A stretch of 64,000 nucleotides of DNA, from assembly GCA_023398335.1 (NCBI GenBank), contig JAEWSJ010000006.1, positions 1 to 64,000 of the forward strand, given 5' to 3'. The number at the start of each line of letters is the position of its first letter. The first letter of the stretch is position 1. The notes beneath the pieces were generated by a model. The model had not been told where the DNA came from. It saw nothing but the letters and a program-made list of their open reading frames with translations, and ran no database searches. The translations under genes were made by a program, and so were the position numbers. The stretch comes from Bacillota bacterium. GTDB lineage: Bacteria > Bacillota_I > Bacilli_A > RFN20 > CAG-288. This document shows positions 17,137 to 25,575 of the stretch, piece by piece.

Positions 17137-18006
17137 ATGAATGGAAAAATAGTATCTGGAACCAGAAGAGAATATTGCGTTGAACTAACGGATGGAACAC
17201 GTATTTTTTGTCCGGTAAGAAAGACTTTGGTGACAAACAGCGGTCCTTTGTTTATCGGTGATAATATCGTTCTTGATGAAACGAAAAGTATCGTTGGATT
17301 AATTGAAAGAACAAATTTATTATTTAGGCCTAAGATTGCCAATCTTGATTATGCTGTAGTAGTTTGTTCGACATATAAGCCAGCTTTTTCTTCTTATTTG
17401 TTAGATAAATTTCTTACGTATTTAAACAGTTGTCATATTAAATCACTTATCGTGTTTACCAAGATGGATTGTTTAAATTATAAGGAAAAGAAAGAAATTG
17501 AGGAAATAAAGAAATATTATGAATCAATTGGTTTTACCTGTTATTTAACAAGTACCAATGATAAATCATCAATTGAAACTCTCAATGACGAAATAAACAA
17601 AAAAGTTATTGCGTTTATGGGCCAAACTGGTGCGGGAAAATCATCGCTTATTAATATGTTAGATCCTTTATTTGAAAGAGCGGTTGGACAATATTCCGAA
17701 GCGTTAGGTAGAGGAAAGCATCAAACTAAAGAAGTTATCTTGCTAAAGCATAATGAAGGGTTAATCGGAGATACTCCAGGCTTCTCTTCGTTTGATTTAC
17801 CGTTAAGTATCAATGAAGCTAGTTATTATTTTCCTGGCTTTTCACAATATGCGTTAAAATGTTATTATAATAATTGTATTCACATTAATGAAAATAAATG
17901 TTTAATCAAGGACAAGGTAAGTGAAGGAGTTATTTCTTCTGAAGCTTACACTAATTATTTAAAAATTATCAAAGAAATTAAAGAAGGGAGAAAAGATGTC
18001 CACTAA
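17137..18006 (+). CDS. rsgA: Ribosome small-subunit-dependent GTPase A
   Basis: Circularly permuted GTPase that acts in late 30S maturation. The 289-residue protein has an N-terminal OB fold, then the G motifs in permuted order: TKMD (G4), GQTGAGKS (G1, about 161-168) and DTPGFS (G3), and a C-terminal zinc knuckle with CYYNNCIHINENKC. It starts 7 bases after prkC, and its end overlaps rpe by 11 bases. Confidence 0.96.
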   Translation: MNGKIVSGTRREYCVELTDGTRIFCPVRKTLVTNSGPLFIGDNIVLDETKSIVGLIERTNLLFRPKIANLDYAVVVCSTYKPAFSSYLLDKFLTYLNSCHIKSLIVFTKMDCLNYKEKKEIEEIKKYYESIGFTCYLTSTNDKSSIETLNDEINKKVIAFMGQTGAGKSSLINMLDPLFERAVGQYSEALGRGKHQTKEVILLKHNEGLIGDTPGFSSFDLPLSINEASYYFPGFSQYALKCYYNNCIHINENKCLIKDKVSEGVISSEAYTNYLKIIKEIKEGRKDVH

Positions 18007-18667
18007 AGCAAAAGAGATTATAGTATCTCCTTCTCTACTCAGTGCTTCATTGCCTTATTTAGATAGAGAAGTAAAATCGGTAAAAGAATCAGGTTGTCAA
18101 TGGCTACATTATGATATTATGGATGGAGATTTTGTTCCTAATATTACTTTTGGGCCGGATTTTGTTAAAGCGTTTCATGGGTATGGATTATTTAATGATG
18201 TTCATTTAATGATCAGTTCGCCTTTAAAATACGCTAAAAAGTTTATAACTAATGGAGCTGATTTAATTACTTTCCATTATGAAGCGGTAAAAGATGTATT
18301 AGAAACTCAAGAAGCAATACGTCATATGTCTAAGGATATTCGGGTGGGATTATCGATTAAACCACGTACTCCGATTGAGGATATTTTACCTTTTGTAAAT
18401 TATTTTGATTTAATCTTAGTAATGTCGGTTGAGCCAGGGTTTTCCGGTCAAGAATTCATACCTTCCTCCTTAGAAAAGATTAAAACTTTACGCAAATATA
18501 TCGATGATCAAAAACTAAAAACTTTGATTGAAGTTGATGGTGGCGTTAATGATAAAACTATCGCTTCTGTATTAGAAGCGGGAGTAGATGTTGTTGTTAC
18601 TGGATCTTATTTCTTTAATCAAATTGATCGCACTAAGTGTGTGCATATATTAAAAGGTATAAATTAA
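17996..18667 (+). CDS. rpe: Ribulose-phosphate 3-epimerase
   Basis: Interconverts ribulose 5-phosphate and xylulose 5-phosphate in the pentose phosphate pathway. The 223-residue TIM barrel shows SPSLLSA, HYDIMDGDFVPN, MSVEPGFSGQ and the phosphate-binding EVDGGVN / VVTGSYFF segments, all normal. A strong Shine-Dalgarno AAGGGAG lies in the end of rsgA. Its stop shares one base with the next start. Confidence 0.96.
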   Translation: MSTKAKEIIVSPSLLSASLPYLDREVKSVKESGCQWLHYDIMDGDFVPNITFGPDFVKAFHGYGLFNDVHLMISSPLKYAKKFITNGADLITFHYEAVKDVLETQEAIRHMSKDIRVGLSIKPRTPIEDILPFVNYFDLILVMSVEPGFSGQEFIPSSLEKIKTLRKYIDDQKLKTLIEVDGGVNDKTIASVLEAGVDVVVTGSYFFNQIDRTKCVHILKGIN

Positions 18668-19278
18668 TGAGAAAAGTAATTCTCGTTACTAGTACTTCTT
18701 CTCCCTCTCTTATTAGTCGGTTTTTAGATTATGAGATTGTCGGACTTGATGAAGGAATTGATGTTGCTCGTCAATCTGGAGCAAAACTATCGCTAGCTAT
18801 CTCAACTTTTGAAGAGGTATCTTTGCAACATGTTTTATCGTTTATGCCTAAAGATAAGATTGTTCGCTACACGAATAGTGAAGGTGATACACCTTATTTA
18901 AAAGTGGTTGATTATTTATTTTCTCTTGGAATCGAAGAAATTGTTATATTGGCTTCTCTCCAGTCGAGATTTGATTTGATTCATGGCTCATTATTAACCC
19001 TAAAGAATGCTAAGGGTAATGTCATGATTCAAGATGATAACAGCATTATGATGTATTATCAAAAAGGCAGTCATGTTATTAATAAACAAGATTATTCAAT
19101 GCTTTATATTATTGGGTTTCCACAAGCCAATATTTCAATGGAACATGTAGAAAGACCGGTCAAGAATTTAAAACTTGATTTTACAGCGGACCACGCATTA
19201 AAAAATGCTATTCTTGAAAGAGTTGCAGTTTTAAAGGTTAATGAAGGAGGAGTACTTTTAGTACTAGCACGAGAATGA
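18667..19278 (+). CDS. ThiN-like (thiamine diphosphokinase family) protein with degenerate active site
   Basis: By position after rpe and by fold pattern this corresponds to thiamine diphosphokinase. The start at 18667 is chosen because it overlaps the rpe stop by one base; an upstream in-frame codon at 18637 lies inside rpe. The 203-residue protein keeps GLDEG (26-30, family GVDGG), but the metal-binding GDFDS is STFEE (46-50), the KDxTD motif is EGDTP (72-76), and GGRLDH is QSRFDL (99-104). Several acidic metal ligands are lost, so kinase activity is doubtful. It may be an inactive or repurposed family member. Confidence 0.68.
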   Translation: MRKVILVTSTSSPSLISRFLDYEIVGLDEGIDVARQSGAKLSLAISTFEEVSLQHVLSFMPKDKIVRYTNSEGDTPYLKVVDYLFSLGIEEIVILASLQSRFDLIHGSLLTLKNAKGNVMIQDDNSIMMYYQKGSHVINKQDYSMLYIIGFPQANISMEHVERPVKNLKLDFTADHALKNAILERVAVLKVNEGGVLLVLARE

Positions 19279-19922
19279 TTAAATATATATTCCCACTTAT
19301 CGCCTTAATTTTAGGATTATTAATTGTCTTTTTACCACATTTTATGAGAATGAATCAAAGCGATAATAAATTCAGCCTTTTAAATAGTTTTCCTTTTGAG
19401 ACGCCGATTGATTATCGAACCAGAATCATATATTTATTATTATTTGGTTTGTTTACGTTAATGTGTGCTGAATCATATAGTTCAGCTTTATTCATTCCAT
19501 CAAAAAATATCGGTATGATATCTGCACTTATTCTATTTATTATTTCAGATATTGCGATGTTTGGTTCAATTTGTTTCACTTTGGAATATTACCGTTATCA
19601 TATTATTGCGGATGCAATATTCTTCGTAACAAAGATCGGTGCGGGATTAACATTATGTATCACTTGTTTAACCAGCGAATTATACATTGAATTTACTTTA
19701 TGGATCAGCATTGTCATCGGTGTTATTTCTCTAATTTGTTTAGGTTTATTATTTATTCCAAAATTAAAGAAATGGATGTATTTAGAAAAGAGCGAGATGA
19801 ACGGACATGTTACATATATCCGTCCAAAAGTATCGATTCTCGCATTAGTTGAATGGATATTCATTATTGCAGAAATAGTCATTATGCTACTTCTTGTTAT
19901 TAATGGTGTCTTATTAATGTGA
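19275..19922 (+). CDS. Six-helix membrane protein of unknown function
   Basis: Not recognised. The 215-residue product has about six hydrophobic segments (about 3-23, 48-68, 80-105, 110-130, 136-160, 188-213) with short loops and one longer basic loop (about 162-186). It overlaps the ThiN-like gene by four bases (ATGA), so it is translationally coupled and is the last gene of the housekeeping operon, directly before a terminator. Nothing in the sequence suggests a transported substrate. Confidence 0.8.
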   Translation: MIKYIFPLIALILGLLIVFLPHFMRMNQSDNKFSLLNSFPFETPIDYRTRIIYLLLFGLFTLMCAESYSSALFIPSKNIGMISALILFIISDIAMFGSICFTLEYYRYHIIADAIFFVTKIGAGLTLCITCLTSELYIEFTLWISIVIGVISLICLGLLFIPKLKKWMYLEKSEMNGHVTYIRPKVSILALVEWIFIIAEIVIMLLLVINGVLLM

Positions 19923-19928
19923 TTTAGG

Positions 19929-19953
19929 ACTCCTGGTAAAACAGGAGTTTTTT
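19929..19953 (+). terminator. Terminator of the rlmN-rsgA operon
   Basis: Stem ACTCCTG (19929-19935) with CAGGAGT (19942-19948), six-base loop, then a T run to 19953. Confidence 0.85.
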
Positions 19954-19956
19954 GTA

Positions 19957-19985
19957 CAAAAAAAGAACCTGAATTAACAGGTTCT
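19957..19985 (-). terminator. Terminator of rpmB
   Basis: Stem AGAACCTG (19964-19971) with CAGGTTCT (19978-19985). The A run on the plus strand left of it gives the U tract for minus-strand transcripts leaving rpmB. Confidence 0.85.
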
Positions 19986-20005
19986 GATTTCTAGTAATTT
20001 AATAA

Positions 20006-20227
20006 TTAGTTAGCAGAGACTTCAGTTTTTTCTGCATTAACTTTATTAACTTTACGTAAAGTACGAAGAGCGGAAGTTGAAATTTTGACAGTTGTCATCT
20101 TTCCATTAACTTCGATTTTGGCTTTTTGTAAATTTACTCCCCATTTTCTTCTTGTAGCAATTAAAGAGTGGGAACGAGCATTACCACTAACTGGATGTTT
20201 ACCAGTTAAAGGACAATTTCTTGACAT
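20006..20227 (-). CDS. rpmB: 50S ribosomal protein L28
   Basis: Small basic large-subunit protein of 73 residues, slightly longer than the usual 60-64 because of a C-terminal tail. The family start MSRNCPLTGKHPVSGNARSHS and the central RRKWGVNLQKAKI are typical. No four-cysteine zinc set is present; only C5 remains, so this is a zinc-independent form. A perfect AAGGAGG lies before the start. rpmB often sits near the rpe/thiN block in Firmicutes; here it is transcribed alone towards it. Confidence 0.95.
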   Translation of the reverse strand: MSRNCPLTGKHPVSGNARSHSLIATRRKWGVNLQKAKIEVNGKMTTVKISTSALRTLRKVNKVNAEKTEVSAN

Positions 20228-20255
20228 GAGAATACCTCCTTGAACACGCTTAGTA

Positions 20256-20264
20256 ATTATAACA
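20256..20264 (-). promoter_or_regulatory. Extended -10 promoter of rpmB
   Basis: On the minus strand the bases read TGTTATAAT, a complete extended -10 element, about 30 bases before the L28 start codon. Confidence 0.6.
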
Positions 20265-20335
20265 AATATTTATAATTAATAGCAAGAAATTTTTAACATA
20301 AACGAAATTTAATTAACTTAGATCGGCCTTAAATT

Positions 20336-21619
20336 TTAGTAACCTGGCTTACCAAGTAATTTGAACATATTCTTTTTATATACTTCAACACCAGGTTGAT
20401 TAAATGGATTGATATCAAGTAAATAAGCGGAATAAGCACAAGCTCTCATAAAGAAGTAGAAGAGATTACCAAGATTGTATGGTGTCATTTTCTTTATTGT
20501 TAATAAGTTTGCATCAGTATGACCGATAACTGTATGGGCGTTTAATGTTCCTTCAAAGGCTTTATCATTGATATATGATAATTTTTTACCTGCGAGGAAA
20601 TTAAGTCCATCAAGATTATCTTTATCTTCATTAACAACAACATCTTCAATTGGTTCTTCAGTTTTAATTATTGTTTCGAACATTATTGGAGAACCTTCTT
20701 GAATGAATTGACCAACAGAGTGAAGATCAGTTGTAAATGTGACACTTCCTGGGAATATACCTTTGTTTTCTTTACCTTCTGATTCAGCAAATAATTGTTT
20801 TAACCATTCAGCAATAGAAGCAAATTGTGGCTCATAGGTTACAAATACTTCAACTGGATATCCTTCTTTATGAAGTAAATATCTTGTTGCACCATATTTA
20901 TAAGCGGTGTTTTTTTCAAATGATGGAACAGAATATTCTTTCTCACCATCTCTAACACCTTGAACGAATTCTTTAATATCGATTCCAGCGCAAGCAATTG
21001 GTAATAAACCGACTGGAGTAATAACGGAGTATCTTCCACCGACATCATCAGGTATGACGAATTCTTCGTATCCTTCATCATCTGATTCTTTCTTTAAAGC
21101 ACCACGGGCTTTATCAGTGGTAGCAACAATCGCATCTTTAAGATATTCTTTACCAAAATTCTTTAGTAATAATTCTTTTAATAAACGGAACGAAACAGAA
21201 GTTTCAGTAGTTGTTCCAGATTTAGATATAACATTGATAGCGAATTTTTTATCTTTTAAGTAATTTAATACTTGAGAAATATAGGTGCTAGATAAGGTGT
21301 TTCCAACAAAGATAATCTTAAAATCATCATCGTTGAACATTCCGTTAATTGCATCAATTGCAGCTTTAGCTCCTAAATATGAGCCACCTATACCTGCAAC
21401 GACTAAACAGTCGTAATTTTTTCTAATTCTTTTTGCACATTTAATAATTCTTTCAACTTCACTATCTGGAAGTTTTGATTCGTAATCTAACCAACCAAGG
21501 AAATCATTTCCTTGACCTGTACGATTATCAATCATCGAACAAATGTCGTTGTTTCTTTTTGAGACTTCATCGTAATTTAATGCGGTAATCTTTTTACCAT
21601 AGTGTTTTAAATTAACCAT
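20336..21619 (-). CDS. pgi: Glucose-6-phosphate isomerase
   Basis: Interconverts glucose 6-phosphate and fructose 6-phosphate. The 427-residue length is that of the short Bacilli/Mollicutes form. The sugar-phosphate motif GIGGSYLGAKAAI and the SKSGTTTET segment are intact, as is the QLFAESEGKENKGIFP region. It is the last gene of an ispD-S1-pgi operon and overlaps the S1 gene by 8 bases. With gpmI and fba elsewhere in the window it supports an active glycolytic route. Confidence 0.96.
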   Translation of the reverse strand: MVNLKHYGKKITALNYDEVSKRNNDICSMIDNRTGQGNDFLGWLDYESKLPDSEVERIIKCAKRIRKNYDCLVVAGIGGSYLGAKAAIDAINGMFNDDDFKIIFVGNTLSSTYISQVLNYLKDKKFAINVISKSGTTTETSVSFRLLKELLLKNFGKEYLKDAIVATTDKARGALKKESDDEGYEEFVIPDDVGGRYSVITPVGLLPIACAGIDIKEFVQGVRDGEKEYSVPSFEKNTAYKYGATRYLLHKEGYPVEVFVTYEPQFASIAEWLKQLFAESEGKENKGIFPGSVTFTTDLHSVGQFIQEGSPIMFETIIKTEEPIEDVVVNEDKDNLDGLNFLAGKKLSYINDKAFEGTLNAHTVIGHTDANLLTIKKMTPYNLGNLFYFFMRACAYSAYLLDINPFNQPGVEVYKKNMFKLLGKPGY

Positions 21620-22022
21620 TTTTTTTACCTAGCCTTTCATATTCCTTTTCTATTTGAGAGTTTAGCACTGATTTTGAATTTTCGAAAGAGTATTTTTTAA
21701 TTATTGCAACATTAATTTGTTTGCGAGTTAAAGGTTTCCTATTTAGCACAATATTTTGTCTTGGCCGTTTGATAAATGCTTTTTTTAGTGACAACTGATA
21801 AGTATTTGGTTTATCACCGTATGCAATAATTATAACGTTGTAGTTTTGATCTTCTTTGAGAAAATTGTGAATGTTAGCGATAAAACTATCGCTAATTTCT
21901 GAAATGTGAATTAATCCGCTTTGACCATTTGGCAATTGAGCAAACGCTCCAAAAGCGACAATGTTAGTTATCTTGGCGGAAACGATATCACCGATATTGT
22001 ATTTTGTTATTGCTTCATTCAT
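21612..22022 (-). CDS. S1-domain RNA-binding protein (YugI/CvfD-like)
   Basis: A 136-residue protein with one N-terminal S1 OB-fold domain (about 6-75; YNIGDIVSAKITNIVAFGAF, GQSGLIHISEIS) and a basic C-terminal tail. It resembles the general stress/post-transcriptional regulator family YugI (Gsp13, CvfD), which binds RNA or ribosomes. In some Firmicutes yugI lies next to pgi, as here. Both ends overlap neighbours (4 bases with ispD, 8 with pgi), showing tight coupling. Confidence 0.85.
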   Translation of the reverse strand: MNEAITKYNIGDIVSAKITNIVAFGAFAQLPNGQSGLIHISEISDSFIANIHNFLKEDQNYNVIIIAYGDKPNTYQLSLKKAFIKRPRQNIVLNRKPLTRKQINVAIIKKYSFENSKSVLNSQIEKEYERLGKKNG

Positions 22023-22720
22023 AATTTTTTATCCTTTAAATAAATAATAACTAAATCAAGGGAATTCTTATCTGTAACTTTAATGTTACATGGATCTCCT
22101 TCAATATAATCAATGTTATCGTAAATTGTTTTTACGACACTTCCTTCATCAGTGAAAGATGATAGAGAATAACGATTTTTGATATAAGCATGTATCAATA
22201 AATCGAGATTGAATAATTGTGGGGTTTGAACAAGCCGTAGATTTTTTCTTTCGACGTATTTTCCTTCTTTGGTATCATAAACCGAATCAGTTATGTTTAA
22301 ATAAGGAATAACAGCGTAGTTCTTGCCATATGCATCATCAAGTCTTTTAAGAAGTTTTAAGGTTAATAGTGGTCGATCAGCATCGTGAACATAGACTTTT
22401 GAAGCTACTTTGTTAAGAGAAGGATAATTGATTTCAATATATCTTAGTGCTTTGTGAACTGATTCTTGACGAGAATCACCACCAAAGACGATTTCGACCT
22501 TATCTATGATACCTTCACGTTCTAAGATTTGTTTCACTAAAGATAAATCGTCTTGAGGAATGACTAATATGTTAGTTTCAATGCCATAATCGATAAATGT
22601 TTTTAATGAAAATAAAAACATTTCTTCGTTATTTGCAATAACGTGGAATTGTTTTTTCTTATTTAGGACTGAACTTAATCTTTCACCTTTTCCGGCTGCA
22701 ACAATGATTGAAATATTCAT
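22019..22720 (-). CDS. ispD: 2-C-methyl-D-erythritol 4-phosphate cytidylyltransferase
   Basis: MEP-pathway enzyme that couples CTP to MEP on the way to isoprenoids. The 233-residue protein has the nucleotide-binding start IIVAAGKGERL with KKKQF, the segments FGGDSRQESVHKAL and VHDADRPLL, and the late motifs QTPQLF, TDEGSVV and GDPCNIKVT that distinguish this family. A related teichoic-acid cytidylyltransferase (TarI) is the alternative, but ispF is also in this window. The -10 box lies only 8 bases from the ATG and no Shine-Dalgarno is visible, so the mRNA may be leaderless. Confidence 0.88.
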   Translation of the reverse strand: MNISIIVAAGKGERLSSVLNKKKQFHVIANNEEMFLFSLKTFIDYGIETNILVIPQDDLSLVKQILEREGIIDKVEIVFGGDSRQESVHKALRYIEINYPSLNKVASKVYVHDADRPLLTLKLLKRLDDAYGKNYAVIPYLNITDSVYDTKEGKYVERKNLRLVQTPQLFNLDLLIHAYIKNRYSLSSFTDEGSVVKTIYDNIDYIEGDPCNIKVTDKNSLDLVIIYLKDKKL

Positions 22721-22728
22721 ACGCTGAT

Positions 22729-22737
22729 ATTATATCA
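22729..22737 (-). promoter_or_regulatory. Extended -10 element placed for a leaderless ispD transcript
   Basis: The minus strand reads TGATATAAT, then 8 bases, then the ispD ATG. Transcription would start within about two bases of the start codon. Confidence 0.55.
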
Positions 22738-22818
22738 TGAATGTTTTTTGATAAAATATATTTTAGTATTAAAATCTGCTAAAATCGTGTAAAATAATGA
22801 GGTGGTAAAGGAGAGTTT

Positions 22819-23343
22819 ATGAGTGCTTGGATTATTGCCTTAATCGTAATCGCGGTTGTTTTTGTCGTTTATTTACTAATGGGCTATTTATTCTATTTCT
22901 TAATGAAGAAGAAATCGAAAGTAGTCGATAGTGAAATGATGAAACTAAACGATCATGAGGTTGCGGACGGAAAAAGAATATTAAGTATAATTGACAAACT
23001 TACTAAGGCCAAGTATTCCTTTGATAAAGAGGCGTATGAGGAAATTAGTAAAGGTGTTAATAACATATCTTCACTTAATATGAATGAGAGATCAAAATAC
23101 AAGAATGTTATTGATTTCGTTTCTGTCTATCTTTATAAAGTATATAAAGAAGATAAAAAATACGGTAGCAATATATCCAGTGATGATGCAGCGTTTCTGC
23201 TTAGCAAAAGAGAATTAAACAGCGATGTTTACAAGTCTTATAATGCTGCAGCAACTGCGTACAATATATATCTACAAATGTTTTGTACAAAATTCGTACT
23301 TTTTATTAAGAGAGAGAAGTACGCTAATGCTATCATCTTTTAA
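22819..23343 (+). CDS. LemA-like membrane-anchored helical protein
   Basis: A 174-residue protein with one N-terminal membrane helix (about 4-29) and a helical domain. The C-terminal stretch YNAAATAYNIYLQMFCTK resembles the LemA signature (two YN pairs followed by an F-containing turn), so a LemA-family anchor protein is proposed; it is shorter and more divergent than typical LemA. Function in the family is not settled. The start follows AAAGGAGAG, and a -10-like TAAAAT lies at 22790-22795. Confidence 0.55.
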   Translation: MSAWIIALIVIAVVFVVYLLMGYLFYFLMKKKSKVVDSEMMKLNDHEVADGKRILSIIDKLTKAKYSFDKEAYEEISKGVNNISSLNMNERSKYKNVIDFVSVYLYKVYKEDKKYGSNISSDDAAFLLSKRELNSDVYKSYNAAATAYNIYLQMFCTKFVLFIKREKYANAIIF

Positions 23344-23393
23344 TTCATAACTAGTCTTTTATTGTATAATTGTTAACGGAGGAAAGTATTAAT

Positions 23394-25022
23394 ATGAAAG
23401 ATACACCAATAAAAAGAAAACCAGTCATTTTATGTATTATGGATGGCTATGGTTTAAGAAATGAGAATTTCGGAAATGCAGTTAATCAAGCTAATAAGCC
23501 ACATTTAGATGACTTCTTTGCTAATTATCCATGTACTAAAATCGAGGCTAGCGGTGAAGCTGTTGGCTTACCAGAAGGTCAAATGGGTAATTCAGAAGTA
23601 GGTCATATGAATATGGGAGCTGGTAGAGTTGTTTATCAATCTTTAACTCTTATTACTAAGAATATTAAAGATGGGACATTCTTTACAAACGAACATTATT
23701 TACATGCTATTAATAATGCTAAAGCAACAAATCAAAAATTACATATCTTTGGTTTAATGTCAGATGGTGGAGTTCACTCTCACATCAAACATATTTTAGC
23801 GATGATTGATATGTGCAAAATGCATGATATTGGTAAAGATCAATTATGTATTCATTGCTTCCTTGATGGTAGAGATGTTGGCCCAGAAACAGCGGCAAAA
23901 TATATCGATATGATAGATGAAAAAATCAAAGAAACCGGTATTGGTCATATTTGTTCTATTCATGGTAGATACTATGTTATGGATAGAGATAAGAATATGG
24001 ATCGTGTTGATAAGTCTTATCGTGTTTTTACTTTAAGAGAGGGTAATACTTTTGATGATTATCACGCTTATTTAAAGTCTCAATATGAAGAGTTAGTTAA
24101 ACAAGGTAAATCCGCTTCTGATGAATTTGTTATTCCTGCTTATAATCCAAAATACGACGGCAAAATTGAAGATGGTGATTCAATCATCTTTATGAACTAT
24201 CGTCCAGATAGAGCAATTCAAATTTCAACTCTTATTACTAATCCTACTTTCTACGAACATCCTTCAGTTAACAAAGATGGCACACTTGCTTTTAAAGCCT
24301 ATGTTGCTCCAGTCAAACTTAAAAATATAACTTATGTTTGTACGATGAAATACGCTGATTCTGTAAAAGGTGAAATCGCCTTTGTTTTACCAAAGATCAC
24401 AAATTCTTTAGGTGAATTTTTAGCTAACAATGGCTATACTCAACTTCGTATTGCTGAAACTGAAAAGTATGCTCACGTTACTTTCTTCTTCGATGGTACA
24501 GTCAACTTTGATGGTGTTGAAAAACCGGAATTAAAAGGCTCAAGAAGAGTTCTTATTCCTTCACCAAAAGTTGCAACATATGATTTACAACCTGAAATGT
24601 CCGCTCCAAAAATACTTGAAGCGTTATTAAATGAATTAGATAAGAACGATTTAGACGTTGTTATCTTAAATTTTGCAAACTGCGATATGGTTGGCCATAC
24701 AGCAGTAATGCCAGCAGTTATAAAAGCTGTTGAAACTGTAGATCAATGTGTTGGTAAAATCTTAGAATACCTTGATAAAAATGGTGGAACCTTACTCCTT
24801 ACCGCTGATCATGGTAACGCTGAACAATGCATAGACGATTGTGGTGAACCAATGACAAAACATACCACATCACTTGTTCCATTCTGCATCAATGATAAAT
24901 CTTTCAAATTGAGAGATGGTGGCGCATTATGTGACATTGCTCCAACAATTTTAGAACTTATTGGAGCTAAACAACCTGAAGAAATGACAGGAGAATCATT
25001 ATTAATAAAAAAGGAGAACTAA
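23394..25022 (+). CDS. gpmI: 2,3-bisphosphoglycerate-independent phosphoglycerate mutase
   Basis: Manganese-dependent enzyme interconverting 3- and 2-phosphoglycerate. The start at 23394 is chosen because GGAGG lies at 23378-23382; the in-frame TTG at 23370 precedes the ribosome site. The 542-residue protein has VILCIMDGYGL and the catalytic Ser67 in EGQMGNSEVGHMNMGAGR, with metal ligands in the C-terminal LLTADHGNAEQ. A -10 box TATAAT is at 23365-23370. It is followed by ppa after 3 bases, so the two form an operon. Confidence 0.96.
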   Translation: MKDTPIKRKPVILCIMDGYGLRNENFGNAVNQANKPHLDDFFANYPCTKIEASGEAVGLPEGQMGNSEVGHMNMGAGRVVYQSLTLITKNIKDGTFFTNEHYLHAINNAKATNQKLHIFGLMSDGGVHSHIKHILAMIDMCKMHDIGKDQLCIHCFLDGRDVGPETAAKYIDMIDEKIKETGIGHICSIHGRYYVMDRDKNMDRVDKSYRVFTLREGNTFDDYHAYLKSQYEELVKQGKSASDEFVIPAYNPKYDGKIEDGDSIIFMNYRPDRAIQISTLITNPTFYEHPSVNKDGTLAFKAYVAPVKLKNITYVCTMKYADSVKGEIAFVLPKITNSLGEFLANNGYTQLRIAETEKYAHVTFFFDGTVNFDGVEKPELKGSRRVLIPSPKVATYDLQPEMSAPKILEALLNELDKNDLDVVILNFANCDMVGHTAVMPAVIKAVETVDQCVGKILEYLDKNGGTLLLTADHGNAEQCIDDCGEPMTKHTTSLVPFCINDKSFKLRDGGALCDIAPTILELIGAKQPEEMTGESLLIKKEN

Positions 25023-25025
25023 TAA

Positions 25026-25559
25026 ATGAATCCATGGAAAGATATTAATCCAGAATTAATCAATCCAGAACAATTTATCTCAGTAATTGAGATTACAAAA
25101 GGTTCAAAAAATAAATACGAATTAGATAAACAAACTGGTTTATTGAAATTAGATAGAGTCTTATATACTGCTACTCATTATCCGGCAAACTATGGTTTTA
25201 TCCCATTAACTTATGCAGAAGATAACGATCCACTTGATGTTTTATTACTATCATCTGAGCCGATTATTCCTTTAACTCTAGTTCAATCAAAACCAATTGG
25301 TATGTTAGAAATGATCGATCAAGGACAAAGAGATGTTAAAATCATCGCTGTTTGCCCACAAGATCCTTTCTATGCTAATTACAACGATATTAAAGAATTA
25401 CCTCAGCATATCTTCGATGAAATTGTATATTTCTTTGAAACATACAAGAAATTAGAAGGCAAGGAAACTAGTGTTCCAGGCGTTGCTTCTAAAGAAGAAG
25501 CACTTAAGGTAATTGCTAAAAATATTCAAGATTACAAAGATAAATTTGGTATTAAATAA
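25026..25559 (+). CDS. ppa: Inorganic pyrophosphatase, class I
   Basis: Soluble family I enzyme that hydrolyses pyrophosphate. The 177-residue length is normal. The core metal motif DNDPLDVLLL is present, as are the family segments HYPANYGFIP and RDVKIIAV. The family DExGxD before KII is DQGQRD here, so one acidic residue is changed. Many Bacilli use the class II (CBS/DHH) enzyme, so class I is a distinguishing trait. It sits between gpmI and the transaldolase-like gene in one operon. Confidence 0.93.
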   Translation: MNPWKDINPELINPEQFISVIEITKGSKNKYELDKQTGLLKLDRVLYTATHYPANYGFIPLTYAEDNDPLDVLLLSSEPIIPLTLVQSKPIGMLEMIDQGQRDVKIIAVCPQDPFYANYNDIKELPQHIFDEIVYFFETYKKLEGKETSVPGVASKEEALKVIAKNIQDYKDKFGIK

Positions 25560-25575
25560 GAAAGAAGGTATATAG

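Noticed and set aside
23370..23393. TTG start extending gpmI
   Set aside because: It overlaps the -10 box and precedes the GGAGG ribosome site, so it cannot be the start.
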